The notes under the pieces were generated by a model, which was not told the DNA's origin, ran no database searches, and saw only the letters and a list, made by a program, of their open reading frames with translations. The position numbers were made by a program, and so were the translations under genes. Of a stretch of DNA of 64,000 nucleotides, positions 40,883 through 51,175 are shown one piece after another; the first letter of the stretch is position 1; each line of letters opens with the position of its first letter. The stretch is from an uncultured Clostridia bacterium (GTDB taxonomy: Bacteria > Bacillota > Clostridia > Christensenellales > Borkfalkiaceae). The stretch covers positions 81,756-145,755 of the forward strand of contig CAJFQM010000005.1 in NCBI GenBank assembly GCA_904419075.1, in the 5' to 3' direction.

Positions 40883-43291
40883 ATGGGAAAGACGACGGCT
40901 TATGAAAATTTAACAGAGATTCTCAACCCGCATAAAGAGGCGGATAAGACTTGGTTTCTCGACCTTCTGGACGGGGAAAAACAAAAGATTTATGAGGACG
41001 GGCATATTTCCGCCGTAATGAAAATGCTGAAAATTTCGCACATTCGGGGGCATAAACTCAAAATTTTGGAGGCGAAAGCGGAAATAAAGCGAATCGAGAC
41101 GGAAGAGGAACATAACGCGGAAAATTATTGCAAAGTCACGGAGCTTTTGAAAGAAATCGAAACGCATAAAAAAGCGATAGATTCCTTTCGTTGTTTTTTT
41201 GACGAGCCATATTTCGCCCGCATGGATTTAACCGATCCGAAAGAGGGCTATAACAGTTACTATATCGGAAAAAAAGGGGACGTAAAGCTCGAAATTGTCG
41301 ATTGGCGCGCTCCTTTGGCGAGAAAATATTATCAGAAGAGCCGTATTTCCTTTTCCATCAACGAATACGATTATAAGACCGTGCTTCGCCGTGCTCTTCG
41401 CACAAAGGACGGAATCGTTCTGGATTTCAAAAACGAATTTCTCTCCGTACGGGATTACCTGACGGACGAAGAAATCGGCGGACGCGACGAAGAAATTCTT
41501 TTCGATCCGTATCTCAGGGAGATCATAAAAAATCGCAAAGAAGAACCCGCCATCAAGGATATTATAGAGACGATTCAGGAAAAACAATACGAAATCATCA
41601 CCTGCCCCGAGCGCAAAAATTTCGTCTTGCAGGGTTGCGCAGGGAGCGGAAAGACGATGGTCATGCTTCACAGGTTGAGTTATCTCATGTATAATAACGA
41701 GGAAATCAAGTCAAGAGACGTGCTCGTGCTTACTCCCAGCGATTCCTTCAATGCCTTTATAGACGAGCTTGCGACCATTCTCGAACTCGAACGGGTCAAG
41801 ACGGTGACGATTTATGAATATTTTCTGCAAGTTCTCAAAAACGAAAACATCGATTTAAGTCAGAAAATCGATACTTCTTCCAAAGAAGAACCCGAATATC
41901 TCGCGTATGTCTATTCTCCCGCGTTCGTCGCGGACGTCAAGAAAAAGTTGGATAAAATTTACGACAGTCTGTACGGCCTTTTTACGGGAGAAGAGTGTCG
42001 GGAGTTTATCGCGCGAATCGAAAAGGAGTGTAAGGAACAGCTTTCTGCCTACGAAACGATCAAAAACGCCTCTCTGCGCGTCCGCCGTGCGGTACTCGGA
42101 GAAATTAAGGAACGGAAAGAGGGCGGGCTTTATTATACGAAACCTTTCCGAGAACTCATGAACTGCATACTCGATATAGACGATTTCTTTTCGGGAACGC
42201 TCAAAAGCGAAAACGCAAAGAATCCCAGTTATTTTTATCGTCAGCTCATGTCTTTCTACAAAAGCGCGGCCTTTACCGTTAAATATGAAGAACAGATCGT
42301 CGGCGAATCGATAACTGCTTTGAATGAACTGAAAACTTCTCTCGAAAAGGAGATAACCGATTTGAAACGCTATCGGCAGAGAATCGGCACTTTGGAAGTA
42401 TATGTCTATGCCGACAGGATTCAAAAGCGCATGGCGCTGCTTTCGGAAATCGAAAAAGTTTTGGAAAAAGTAAGATTTATCGGGGAAAACGGAACTGCTT
42501 TTTCCGAGTTTTATGATTATCTCCGCGGAGAAAAAAATTTTTCCGCGCTCGGCACGGGAGAAGATTTCGTGGACGTAATCCGTTTTTTCTATAAGGAAAC
42601 CGTCAAAAAAACAAAGCTCAAATTCGGCATGAAAAACAGAAGCATGTATCCTTCCGACGCGTATGCATTATGTCAGGTATGTTCTCTTCTCGGCAAGACG
42701 CTGACGCCGAAATATGCATTTGTGTTCGTGGACGAAGCGCAGGACATTTCCGCGGGGGAATATGAGCTTTTACGTCGCATCAACGACAAGGCTTCCTTCG
42801 ACGTGTTCGGAGATCTCGAACAGAACGTGACCGCATGGCGGGGCGTGAGAGACTGGCAAGACACTTTTCCCGATTTTGAAGTTTTTACGCTCAATCAGAA
42901 TTACCGAAACACCAATCAAATCGTCGATTTTGTCTCTTCCGCGCTGAAAGTGGATATGCAGTCGATAGGTTTCAACGGTCCCGAAGTACAGCATATCGCT
43001 CCGCGGGGGATCAGTGCGTTTTTTCGGGATAAAAGAGGTTTGAAGGCGGTGATTTGTTCGGAAAAGGATAAGGACGAATACATCCGCAAGGCATACAGCG
43101 TCGTTTCGGAAAAAGGCAGAATTTCGCGCACTCGCATCAATCTCATGACCGTCTATGAAAGTAAAGGATTGGAATTTACTTCCGTCGCCGTCATTCCCGA
43201 CAATATGACTCCGAACGAAAAATATATTGCGTATACCCGCGCGTTAAAAGAACTCGCAATCGTAGATCGGGTGAAAGGCGAAAAAGAATAG
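40883..43291 (+). CDS. helD: RNA polymerase recycling helicase HelD
   Basis: HelD is a UvrD-like superfamily 1 ATPase that releases stalled RNA polymerase from DNA. The 802-aa protein has the long N-terminal coiled coil (residues 55-110), the family's YYIGKKGDVKLEIVDWRAPL near residue 126, Walker A GCAGSGKT at 251-258, Walker B FVFVDEAQD near 612, and late helicase motifs (FTLNQNYRNTNQI, then VYESKGLEF). These fit HelD rather than UvrD/PcrA. GGAGGGG precedes the ATG. It is of interest next to the altered Rho at 53161, since both act on transcription complexes. Confidence 0.92.
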   Translation: MGKTTAYENLTEILNPHKEADKTWFLDLLDGEKQKIYEDGHISAVMKMLKISHIRGHKLKILEAKAEIKRIETEEEHNAENYCKVTELLKEIETHKKAIDSFRCFFDEPYFARMDLTDPKEGYNSYYIGKKGDVKLEIVDWRAPLARKYYQKSRISFSINEYDYKTVLRRALRTKDGIVLDFKNEFLSVRDYLTDEEIGGRDEEILFDPYLREIIKNRKEEPAIKDIIETIQEKQYEIITCPERKNFVLQGCAGSGKTMVMLHRLSYLMYNNEEIKSRDVLVLTPSDSFNAFIDELATILELERVKTVTIYEYFLQVLKNENIDLSQKIDTSSKEEPEYLAYVYSPAFVADVKKKLDKIYDSLYGLFTGEECREFIARIEKECKEQLSAYETIKNASLRVRRAVLGEIKERKEGGLYYTKPFRELMNCILDIDDFFSGTLKSENAKNPSYFYRQLMSFYKSAAFTVKYEEQIVGESITALNELKTSLEKEITDLKRYRQRIGTLEVYVYADRIQKRMALLSEIEKVLEKVRFIGENGTAFSEFYDYLRGEKNFSALGTGEDFVDVIRFFYKETVKKTKLKFGMKNRSMYPSDAYALCQVCSLLGKTLTPKYAFVFVDEAQDISAGEYELLRRINDKASFDVFGDLEQNVTAWRGVRDWQDTFPDFEVFTLNQNYRNTNQIVDFVSSALKVDMQSIGFNGPEVQHIAPRGISAFFRDKRGLKAVICSEKDKDEYIRKAYSVVSEKGRISRTRINLMTVYESKGLEFTSVAVIPDNMTPNEKYIAYTRALKELAIVDRVKGEKE

Positions 43292-43346
43292 CCGTTAAGG
43301 AGAAGTGGTATCGGGAAGAAATCCCGAACAAGAAGGAGATGTTTTT

Positions 43347-44042
43347 ATGAAAAAGTACAATATTTTTTTAGTGGATGCAGACAATACGATTCTGAATTTT
43401 CATGCTTCCTCCGAAGCAGCGTTAAAAAGCGCTTTTGAAAGTTTCGGGGAAAAATGGAAGGAAGAATACGGCAGAAATTTTACAGATTTCAACGATTCGC
43501 TTTGGGAAAAGCTGGAACGGAAAGAAATCACCCGCGAAAGGCTTCTCGAAGAACGTTTTCCGCTTTGGCTGGAACGACTCGGAAAGGAAAGGATTTCGGG
43601 AAAAGAATTCAATACAAGATATATCGACTATCTTTCAAAACATCCGATTTATATGCCGGGAGCGGAAGAATTTCTCAGAAAGTTGAAAAGTGCCGGGAGA
43701 GTATATATCGTAACAAACGGCACATACTTCGTACAGAAATCTCGATTCGATATCGCGAAACTTTGGGATTATATTGAAGAGGCTTTCGTTTCCGAAAAAA
43801 TCGGCTGCGATAAGCCCGGAAAAGCGTATACCGATTATGTCGTGTCGCATATTCCGGATTTCGATAAATCGCGGGCGATATGGATCGGAGACAGTCTCAC
43901 CGCGGATATTAAGGCGGCAAACGACGCCGGAATCGAGAGTATATGGCTGAATCCCGAAGATAAGAGTACGGAAGGCAAAGCGTTTCCCGATTATGAAGCG
44001 GATTCCTATGAGGAAATTTTGGAAATTTTGCAAATATATTGA
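43347..44042 (+). CDS. yjjG: HAD-family nucleotidase, YjjG-like
   Basis: The 231-aa protein is a haloacid dehalogenase phosphatase: motif I VDADNTILNF with the nucleophile Asp8, motif II Thr in YIVTNGT, and motif IV WIGDSLTADIKAANDAG near residue 180. The layout matches YjjG/YfnB nucleotidases that clear non-canonical pyrimidine nucleotides. I start at the ATG at 43347, after AAGGAG; the frame is open 14 codons upstream. It follows helD by 55 bp. Confidence 0.87.
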   Translation: MKKYNIFLVDADNTILNFHASSEAALKSAFESFGEKWKEEYGRNFTDFNDSLWEKLERKEITRERLLEERFPLWLERLGKERISGKEFNTRYIDYLSKHPIYMPGAEEFLRKLKSAGRVYIVTNGTYFVQKSRFDIAKLWDYIEEAFVSEKIGCDKPGKAYTDYVVSHIPDFDKSRAIWIGDSLTADIKAANDAGIESIWLNPEDKSTEGKAFPDYEADSYEEILEILQIY

Positions 44043-44071
44043 ATTTTTTCTTCCTTTTTTCGACAATTTAT

Positions 44072-44100
44072 TTGAAAAAAGCAAAAAAATATGGTATAAT
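44072..44100 (+). promoter_or_regulatory. Sigma-A promoter of parE-parC
   Basis: TTGAAA and TATAAT are separated by 17 nt, 74 bp before parE. Confidence 0.78.
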
Positions 44101-44174
44101 TAGACGGAATACAATTTCGTGGTTTCAAATTTTTTGAAATCCCGACAAAGAATATTATACGCTTTGAGGAAAAA

Positions 44175-46310
44175 ATGGCAACGGATAACACGAAACAAAC
44201 TCAAAACCAAGCACATAGTTACAGTGCAAAAAATTTGGAGGTTCTCGAAGGGCTGGATGCCGTCCGCATGCGTCCCGGAATGTATATCGGCTCGACGGGG
44301 ATCAAAGGCCTTCATCATATCCTTTGGGAGATTGTCGACAACGCTATCGATGAAGCCGCAAACGGATATGCGAATAAAATTACGGTGACGCTCTATAAAG
44401 ACGGCAGCGCTTCGGTCGAAGATAACGGGCGCGGTATTCCCACCGACATTCACCCGAAAGAAAAGGTTTCGGGCGTGCAGGTCGTATTCACCAAACTGCA
44501 CGCGGGCGGCAAGTTCGGGCAGGGGAATTATGCGTATTCGGGCGGTCTTCACGGCGTCGGCGCATCCGTTACCAACGCGCTTTCCGAATGGCTGAAAGTA
44601 GAGGTTTATCAGAAGCATGTCTATAAGATGAGCTTCAAATCTTACTATAATAAGCGGAAAGGAAAATTTGAATCGGGCGTGCCCGACGGGCCTCTCGAAG
44701 ATACGGGAGTAGCGACTAAACGGACGGGGACTTTTGTCCGTTTCAAGCCCGATCCCAACGTTTTTTCGGAGACGGATTTCAATCTCGAAACAGTGGAGGA
44801 ACGGCTCAACGAATTGGCGTTTTTGAACCGCGGCTTGGAAATCACGCTTATCGACGAGCGTATTTCCATGGCGGAGGCAAACCGCCGCAAGGGAAATCTG
44901 GGCGACGACGAAGAAGAATCGGAAAACGAAACCGAAACGGAGCCTCAGGAGTTTTTGCTCGGCAAGGTAGACGCTCTCGCGCTTGAAAGCGAGCCTTATC
45001 GTATCGTTTACAAATATAACGGCGGCATTAGCGATTTCGTACAAAATCTCAATGAGGGAAAGACGAAACTGTATTCCGTCCCTATCTATTACCAAGCGAC
45101 GAAAAACAATATTCTCGTCGAGTTTGCCATACAACATACCACAGACTTTACGGAGAGTCTCTTTTCTTTCGTCAATAATATTCCTACTCCCGAAGGCGGT
45201 TATCACGAAGCCGGTTTCCGTTCGGGATTGGTCAAGGCATTGAACGATTATGCCCGTTCCAACGGTTTTTTGAAGGATAAAGATCCCAATTTTCAGGGCG
45301 ACGATTTCCGCGAAGGCCTGACCGCCGTTCTGTCCATCAAAATGCAGAACGTGCAGTTCGAAGGACAAACAAAGACCAAGCTCGGCAACACCGAAGCCCG
45401 CGTTCCCGTCGAAGCGACGGTCATCGAGGGGCTCAATTCCCTCATGGGCGCACGGGGATATAAAAAGACTTTCGACGAAATCATCAAAAAAGCGCAGGGG
45501 GCGGCAAAAGTCCGCCTTGCCGCAAAGCAGGCCAAGGAGAACGCCCGTGCAAAAAACAGCATCGACGGTCTTACGCTCATCGGAAAGCTCGCTTCCTGTT
45601 CGGGCAGAAAGCCGGAACTCAACGAAATGTTTATCGTAGAGGGCGACTCGGCGGGCGGCACGGCAAAGCAGGCGCGTATCCGTCAATTTCAGTCCATTCT
45701 TCCCTTGCGAGGCAAGCCGCTCAATGTCGAGAAGAAGCGGCTCGACCAAATCCTTGCGAACGAGGAAATCCGCACGATTATCAGCGCTATCGGCGCGGGA
45801 CTCGATCCCGATTTCAAGCTGGATAAAATCAACTATCATAAAGTCATCATTTTGTCCGATGCGGATCAGGACGGCATGCATATCCGCTGTATCCTGCTCA
45901 CTTTCTTTTTCCGCTATATGCGTCCTCTCGTCAATGCGGGGCATGTGTATATCGGCATGCCGCCTCTTTACAAAGTCTATAAAGGGGATAAGGTGGAATA
46001 CGCTTACGACGACAAGGAACTTTCGGAAAAAATCGCAAAGATTGGCAAGGGATATCAACTGCAACGCTATAAGGGATTGGGAGAAATGAGCGCGGATCAG
46101 CTTTGGGAAACGACCATGAATCCCGCTACGCGGAATCTGACACAGGTCACCGTGGAAGACGCCGCCAAAGCTGAACGAATGATTACCACGCTGATGGGCG
46201 ATAAAGTGGAGGGACGGAAGGAGTTCCTCGCAAAATATGCAAATTTCAACAAGAAAGATACGTTTATGGATAAGATAGAGAAGAAGGAGGGCGCAAATGG
46301 CCAGGAGTAA
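44175..46310 (+). CDS. parE: DNA topoisomerase IV subunit B (type IIA, ParE/GyrB family)
   Basis: This ATPase subunit powers DNA strand passage. The 711-aa protein has the GHKL fold: [10 protein letters not shown] near residue 52, DNGRGIP near 78, and [15 protein letters not shown] near 122, followed by the TOPRIM signature EGDSAGG and DADQDGMHI. It ends in the [19 protein letters not shown] element. Residues 240-265 are an acidic insert ([14 protein letters not shown]) that raises its length above the usual 640. It overlaps the next gene by 14 nt. Isolated from dnaA-recF and paired with a ParC-like gene, it is more likely topoisomerase IV than gyrase. Confidence 0.9.
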   Translation: MATDNTKQTQNQAHSYSAKNLEVLEGLDAVRMRPGMYIGSTGIKGLHHILWEIVDNAIDEAANGYANKITVTLYKDGSASVEDNGRGIPTDIHPKEKVSGVQVVFTKLHAGGKFGQGNYAYSGGLHGVGASVTNALSEWLKVEVYQKHVYKMSFKSYYNKRKGKFESGVPDGPLEDTGVATKRTGTFVRFKPDPNVFSETDFNLETVEERLNELAFLNRGLEITLIDERISMAEANRRKGNLGDDEEESENETETEPQEFLLGKVDALALESEPYRIVYKYNGGISDFVQNLNEGKTKLYSVPIYYQATKNNILVEFAIQHTTDFTESLFSFVNNIPTPEGGYHEAGFRSGLVKALNDYARSNGFLKDKDPNFQGDDFREGLTAVLSIKMQNVQFEGQTKTKLGNTEARVPVEATVIEGLNSLMGARGYKKTFDEIIKKAQGAAKVRLAAKQAKENARAKNSIDGLTLIGKLASCSGRKPELNEMFIVEGDSAGGTAKQARIRQFQSILPLRGKPLNVEKKRLDQILANEEIRTIISAIGAGLDPDFKLDKINYHKVIILSDADQDGMHIRCILLTFFFRYMRPLVNAGHVYIGMPPLYKVYKGDKVEYAYDDKELSEKIAKIGKGYQLQRYKGLGEMSADQLWETTMNPATRNLTQVTVEDAAKAERMITTLMGDKVEGRKEFLAKYANFNKKDTFMDKIEKKEGANGQE

Positions 46311-48765
46311 GAAAGAGCCCGAAAAGCAGGAACCCGCGGGACAGCTTTATGTCGAGCCCCTTGAAAAAGTTCTTCATTCTTCCATGCTTCCCTATGCGGA
46401 ATTCGTCATTTTGGACCGCGCTTTGCCGCGGGTGGAGGACGGACTCAAACCCGTGCAGAGAAGAATCCTCTACACGATGAACGAAATGGGACTGACGCCC
46501 GACAAACCGCATAAAAAGAGCGCGAGAATCGTCGGTGACTGCATGGGTAAATATCACCCGCACGGTGACAGTTCCGTATATGATGCGATGGTGCGCATGG
46601 CGCAGGATTTCAATATGGGCAAAACGCTCGTCAACGGCCACGGCAATTTCGGCAGCGTGGACGGCGATCCCGCGGCTGCCATGCGTTACACGGAGGCGAG
46701 ACTTGAACCGCTCGCTTTGGAACTGCTCCGCGATATCGACAAAGAGACAGTTCCCTTTTCCCTCAACTTCGACGACAGTTTGAAGGAACCGGATATTCTC
46801 CCCGGAAGATTCCCCAATCTACTCGTCAACGGCGCTTCGGGAATTGCGGTAGGGTTGGCTACCAATATCCCCACACATAATCTCGAAGAAGTCATCAACG
46901 GCGTCGTGGCCTATATCGACAATCCTGCGATTTCCCTCGGGGAAATGATGAAATATATCCCTTCGCCCGATTTTCCGACGGGGGGAATCATTATCGCCAA
47001 CGAGCTGATTCAGGCATATAAGACGGGGCGCGGAAAAATTACGCTCCGCGCCAAAATTACGGCGGAAGAGACGGATAACGGAAAGACCAACCTTATCATA
47101 ACCGAACTTCCCTATCAGGTCAATAAGGCGCAGCTTTTAAGAAAAATTGCGGAAATGCGCGAGGAAAAGAAGGACGAGCTCGCCTGTGTGGACTATGTCG
47201 CCGACGAGTCAGACCGTTCGGGCATGCGCGCCGTCATTCGCGTAAAAAAGGACGCGGATATCGAAAAGCTGCTCGCGTATCTCTATAAATATACCGATTT
47301 GGAAGTGACTTTCGGCATCAACATGGTGGTTATCGCCGACGGCAAGCCTCAACAACTGGGGCTGATGGAAATTATCCGCCATTATGTAAAATATCAGCAG
47401 CAGATTATTTTGAGAAGGACGCTGTTCGACCTGCACCAGGCGGAACAGAGATGCCATATCTTGGAAGGATTGATTATCGCCGTCCGCAACATCGACGAGG
47501 TAATCGCCATCATCAAAAAATCGGAGAGCACCTCAGATGCGAGAACCAAGCTCATGGCGAGGTTTGAACTGACGGAAATTCAGGCACAGGCAATTCTGGA
47601 TTTACGTCTCGCGCGCCTCACCAAACTGGAAGTCTTCAAGTTGGAGGAGGAGCTCAAAGAACTGAAAAAACTCATTAAAAAACTTACGGCGATTTCCAAG
47701 AGCGGAGAATTGCAGTTGCAGGTCGTCAAGGACGAGATTACGGAAATCAAGGACAAATATCCCGCTCCGAGACATTCGCGGCTCGTGTTCACGACGGAGG
47801 AAGCGGACGCGCTTTTGGCTCACGCCAGCGAAAAGCAGCCGGGCGTCAAATGTACGCTCGTATATACGGCGGACGAAAGATTCAAGGTTCTGACGGGAAA
47901 GCAGGCAGATGCGCTTCAGAAGCCGCTCGAAGGGAAATTTAAGCCCCAGCTCGTCGCCGTGAGTAAGCTGGAAACGGTCACCGACCGCAGAATTTTTGCC
48001 TTTACCAATTACGGCAACTGTCATAAGCTGGATATTTATTCTCCCGATTTTGAGTGCAAGCTCTCCGATGAGGGCGTTTCGCTCAAAGATTTGTCCAAAG
48101 ATGCCTTGGACGGAGAAAAGGTCGTGGCACTCTTTGAAATCGGAGAGCGCTTCCCGATCGGAAATCTCATGTTCTTTACAAAGAAGGGCATGATTAAAAA
48201 ATCGGAATGGAGCGAATACGATAATCAGAGAAAGGACAGCTTCCTTGCGGTAAAACTTGTCGAAGAAGACGAAGTGATTGCGGTAGAGGAAGAGAGCGGC
48301 GAAGAGGATACGATCATTATCGTCACAAAGAACGGGATTTGCCTCAACGCGAAGAAGGACGACATTCCCACACAGGGCAGAATCGCGGCGGGCGTCCGGG
48401 GAATTATGCTTCGAGAAGGGGATAGTGTCGCGTTCATGTCCCAGATCAACGGCGAGGGCGAAATTATCATAGCCACGTCGGAAGGTAAGTTCAAAAAAGT
48501 AATTTCTTCTCAAATCGAACCGACCGGACGCTATAAGAAGGGCTCGATTATCGTGGGGCTGAGAGAGGGCGATTACGTACTTTCGGCGAGTTACGTCACC
48601 AAGCCCTATCCTCTTGCCGTAGTACAGAAAAACAATGCGGTTTCCGAGCTTTCCAGCGAGGATATTCCCATCGCCATGCAGAGCGCTAAGGCGAGAAAAC
48701 TTCCCCGCTATGAGGAAGGAACGGTGACGAAAGTCATTCCTCTCCCTTATAAAACGGAAAGTTAA
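46297..48765 (+). CDS. parC: DNA topoisomerase IV subunit A (type IIA, ParC/GyrA family)
   Basis: This subunit cuts and rejoins DNA. The 822-aa protein has the breakage domain with [15 protein letters not shown] near residue 50, the quinolone region [12 protein letters not shown], the catalytic Tyr in [10 protein letters not shown] near residue 129, and [11 protein letters not shown]. The C-terminal half consists of beta-propeller blades. I do not see the GyrA box QRRGGKG, which supports ParC over GyrA. It overlaps parE by 14 nt, an arrangement for coupled translation. Confidence 0.9.
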   Translation: MARSKKEPEKQEPAGQLYVEPLEKVLHSSMLPYAEFVILDRALPRVEDGLKPVQRRILYTMNEMGLTPDKPHKKSARIVGDCMGKYHPHGDSSVYDAMVRMAQDFNMGKTLVNGHGNFGSVDGDPAAAMRYTEARLEPLALELLRDIDKETVPFSLNFDDSLKEPDILPGRFPNLLVNGASGIAVGLATNIPTHNLEEVINGVVAYIDNPAISLGEMMKYIPSPDFPTGGIIIANELIQAYKTGRGKITLRAKITAEETDNGKTNLIITELPYQVNKAQLLRKIAEMREEKKDELACVDYVADESDRSGMRAVIRVKKDADIEKLLAYLYKYTDLEVTFGINMVVIADGKPQQLGLMEIIRHYVKYQQQIILRRTLFDLHQAEQRCHILEGLIIAVRNIDEVIAIIKKSESTSDARTKLMARFELTEIQAQAILDLRLARLTKLEVFKLEEELKELKKLIKKLTAISKSGELQLQVVKDEITEIKDKYPAPRHSRLVFTTEEADALLAHASEKQPGVKCTLVYTADERFKVLTGKQADALQKPLEGKFKPQLVAVSKLETVTDRRIFAFTNYGNCHKLDIYSPDFECKLSDEGVSLKDLSKDALDGEKVVALFEIGERFPIGNLMFFTKKGMIKKSEWSEYDNQRKDSFLAVKLVEEDEVIAVEEESGEEDTIIIVTKNGICLNAKKDDIPTQGRIAAGVRGIMLREGDSVAFMSQINGEGEIIIATSEGKFKKVISSQIEPTGRYKKGSIIVGLREGDYVLSASYVTKPYPLAVVQKNNAVSELSSEDIPIAMQSAKARKLPRYEEGTVTKVIPLPYKTES

Positions 48766-48783
48766 GAATTATCCGAAACGGTC

Positions 48784-48810
48784 ATAACCTTTCAAAATCC
48801 GACATAAATA
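48784..48810 (+). promoter_or_regulatory. Candidate sigma-E promoter of spoIIID
   Basis: ATA at 48784-48786 is followed after 16 nt by CATAAATA at 48803-48810. The spacing equals the site before spoIVA at 8162, and spoIIID is a known sigma-E gene. Confidence 0.68.
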
Positions 48811-48843
48811 TAGACCATAAATGTATTTCGGAGGTCGAAAGGT

Positions 48844-49110
48844 TTGTGGGATTATATTGAGGAACGCGTGAGGAAAAGCGCGGAATATATCGTGGCAACG
48901 GGTTGCACCGTCCGCGCGTGTTCCGCGCATTTTAATATCAGTAAATCTACCGTCCATAAAGACGTTTCCGAACGTCTGAAAAACATCGACATGGATTTAT
49001 ACGAGAGGGCGCGGGCTGTATCCGACAGAAATCTGAACGAACGCCATATTCGCGGCGGTATCGCCACGAAACAGAAATACCTCAGAAACGAAAAGACCGA
49101 AGATAAATAA
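48844..49110 (+). CDS. spoIIID: Stage III sporulation transcriptional regulator SpoIIID
   Basis: SpoIIID is a small mother-cell DNA-binding protein that tunes sigma-E genes and helps switch to sigma-K. The 88-aa protein starts at a TTG (WDYIEERVRKSAEYIV after it) with GGAGG 9 nt upstream; no ATG fits. The helix-turn-helix AHFNISKSTVHKDVSERL lies at residues 28-45, and the conserved end HIRGGIATKQKY is intact. It follows parC after 78 bp, and a terminator closes it. Together with spoIVA it shows a mother-cell sporulation programme. Confidence 0.97.
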   Translation: MWDYIEERVRKSAEYIVATGCTVRACSAHFNISKSTVHKDVSERLKNIDMDLYERARAVSDRNLNERHIRGGIATKQKYLRNEKTEDK

Positions 49111-49130
49111 TACAATCCGATTTTTAAGGG

Positions 49131-49162
49131 CCGCAAGGGGAAAATTTTCTCTTGCGGTTTCT
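49131..49162 (+). terminator. Intrinsic terminator after spoIIID
   Basis: CCGCAAG pairs with CTTGCGG, with a GAAAATTTTC inner stem, followed by TTTCTTTT. Confidence 0.8.
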
Positions 49163-49210
49163 TTTATAAAAAGTTTCTTAATCGTAAATATGAAAAAGAA
49201 TAGAGGTACG

Positions 49211-49621
49211 ATGAATAAAGAACAGTTATTAAAAGAATGGTTGGAGGAAGAAAAGGCCGCTCATATTCACGGATGGGATTTTTATTACCCAACAGGTAGG
49301 GTGGAAAATAACAGGGAGCTTGTTGAATTGTTGCTAAATGAGATACCACCGTTACCCTTTTCGAGGCCATATTTGCATAAAGTACAAAAGGCCTTTGAAA
49401 AAGTTGGTTTTGTAACCCTTAAGACGGAAAAGGTTTATCGTCCGATTAAATTTTGGAATGTGGATGCCCTCGTTTGGTTTGCTCGGATCATTGAATGGGA
49501 ATTTCCCGATTTTGATGTAAAGAAATGTCTGAACAACTTATATCATGCCCAAGAAATATTGGAGGAGAAAGGAGCAATAGAAGGCAGAATACATAGATTT
49601 CTTTATGTGGCTAAAAAATAG
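49211..49621 (+). pseudogene. Internally deleted class I methyltransferase remnant
   Basis: The 136-aa frame is intact, but the content looks like two ends of a longer gene. Residues 1-30 (LLKEWLEEEKAAHIHGWDF) match the start, and residues 50-136 (FEKVGFVTLKTEKVYRPIKF, then LVWFARIIEWEFPDF) match the end, of a family of class I SAM methyltransferases of about 250 aa. The middle, with the SAM-binding GxGxG motif, is missing. The cut keeps the frame, so a short product could still be made. I start at 49211 after AGAGGT. It has lower G+C than its neighbours. That the parts come from such a family is from memory of the family, not a search. Confidence 0.55.
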
Positions 49622-49953
49622 TTTTGTTATATTCGGCTGAAATTTGGTTTATTAAAGGCTTTCGGATATTGCGGACAAATAAAAATTCTCCTTTCCGATG
49701 AAAAACGGGGCGAGAACTGTGCCTGATATTGCAACGCTCATGAAGTAGTTAAAAAACTTTATTTCAGGCCGTTTCGGGTATTTTTCGTGAGCAATTGTAA
49801 AGATTTATAAAAAGGATTTTTATCTGTCAAGTCAAGAAAATATGATTATTTTACTCTCAACGCTTGAATTTTTTCGATAAATATGGTATGATTGAGGAAA
49901 AATAAAGATGTCGGATTTATCGACGAAGACGACAGAAAGGAGCTGTTATTTTT
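49622..49953 (+). other. Gene-free stretch before fprA
   Basis: About 330 bp with no supported gene. It is A/T-rich and holds a promoter for fprA at 49864-49892. I see no riboswitch or clear terminator. A GCCTGA...TCAGGC pairing around a 45-nt loop near 49720-49775 is too open to call a terminator. Confidence 0.5.
49864..49892 (+). promoter_or_regulatory. Sigma-A promoter of fprA-tyrA
   Basis: TTGAAT and TATGAT are separated by 17 nt, 61 bp before fprA. Confidence 0.7.
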
Positions 49954-51156
49954 ATGTACAATATCAGAAACGTTACGAAAGATGTAGTGTGGCTGGGCGG
50001 CGACGACAGAAGACTTGCTCTGTTTGAAAATGTATTCCCTCTGCCCAAAGGGGTTTCCTATAACTCCTATCTTTTGACGGACGAAAAGACCGTTTTGCTC
50101 GATACGGCGGACGAGACGATTGCCGAGCAATTCTTTGATAATCTCGAAGCGGCGCTCAAAGGCCGTAAGCTCGACTATCTCGTCGTTAATCACATGGAAC
50201 CCGACCACTGTTCGCTTCTTCGCGGAGTGCTCAGCCGCTATCCCGACGCGACATTAGTCGGAAATGTAAAAACTTTTACCATGATTTCCAACTTTTTCGA
50301 CTTTAAGGATGTAAAGACGCTTACGGTCAAGGAAGGAGATTCTCTCGTCACGGGAAAGCATACCCTTAAATTTTATTATGCGCCTATGGTGCATTGGCCG
50401 GAAGTCATGGTCACTTATGACGAGACGGATAAAATTCTTTTCTCCGCCGATGCCTTTGGTTCTTTCCGTTCCCTCGACGGAAATCTTTTCAGCGACGAGG
50501 TGAATTATGAACGCGACTGGCTGGACGAAGCGCGCAGATATTATACGAATATTGTCGGAAAATACGGCGCCATGGTGCAGACGGCGCTTAAAAAACTTTC
50601 CGCGCTCGATATCGCCTATATCTGTCCGTTGCACGGTTTGATCTGGCGGGGAAATTTTGCGTATTTTTTGGACAAGTATGATAAATGGAGTCGTTACGAG
50701 GAAGAATCCAAGGGCGTGATTATCATCTATGGATCTTTGTACGGACATACGGCGAACGCGGCAGAAATTCTCGCTTCCAAACTTTCGGAAAACGGAGTGA
50801 AGGACGTGCGCGTTTACGATGCTTCCAAAACGCACGTTTCCGAACTTATCTCCGAAATTTTCCGCGTCAAAAACGTCGTTCTTGCCTCGCCCACCTATAA
50901 TGCGGAAATCTATACTCCCATGAAAAATCTGATTGCGGATATGAAGGCTTTGGCGGTACAGAACAAAAATTTTGCGATTATCGAAAACGGAAGCTGGGCA
51001 CCCGCCGCAAAAGCGCAGATGACCTCGGAACTTTCCGCCTTGAAAAACTGTACTTTTGAGGATATATCCGTCACCGTACGTTCCTCCTTGAAGGAAGAGC
51101 AACTCGCGCAGCTCGAAGCGCTCGCAAAGAGTCTCGCCGCAAAGGCGAAGGCCTGA
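49954..51156 (+). CDS. fprA: FprA-family flavodiiron protein (A-type flavoprotein)
   Basis: Flavodiiron proteins reduce O2 to water or NO to N2O and protect anaerobes. The 400-aa protein has the metallo-beta-lactamase domain first, with ligands in NHMEPDHCS near residue 79 and later Asp and His residues (FSADAFGSF, CPLHGLIWRGN), then a flavodoxin domain from about residue 253 with the FMN-binding IIYGSLYGHTANAAE. There is no rubredoxin domain. A GAAAGGAG site precedes the ATG. tyrA follows after 19 bp, an odd pairing that may only reflect shared transcription. Confidence 0.96.
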   Translation: MYNIRNVTKDVVWLGGDDRRLALFENVFPLPKGVSYNSYLLTDEKTVLLDTADETIAEQFFDNLEAALKGRKLDYLVVNHMEPDHCSLLRGVLSRYPDATLVGNVKTFTMISNFFDFKDVKTLTVKEGDSLVTGKHTLKFYYAPMVHWPEVMVTYDETDKILFSADAFGSFRSLDGNLFSDEVNYERDWLDEARRYYTNIVGKYGAMVQTALKKLSALDIAYICPLHGLIWRGNFAYFLDKYDKWSRYEEESKGVIIIYGSLYGHTANAAEILASKLSENGVKDVRVYDASKTHVSELISEIFRVKNVVLASPTYNAEIYTPMKNLIADMKALAVQNKNFAIIENGSWAPAAKAQMTSELSALKNCTFEDISVTVRSSLKEEQLAQLEALAKSLAAKAKA

Positions 51157-51175
51157 AAGATTTCGAGGGGAACTT

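Noticed and set aside
44100..46064. 654-residue open frame antisense to parE
   Set aside because: parE has all family motifs; the reverse frame has a composition typical of shadows.
44175..48765. gyrB-gyrA instead of parE-parC
   Set aside because: There is no GyrA box visible and no dnaA/recF context, and the order and overlap fit parE-parC; the distinction would need a tree.
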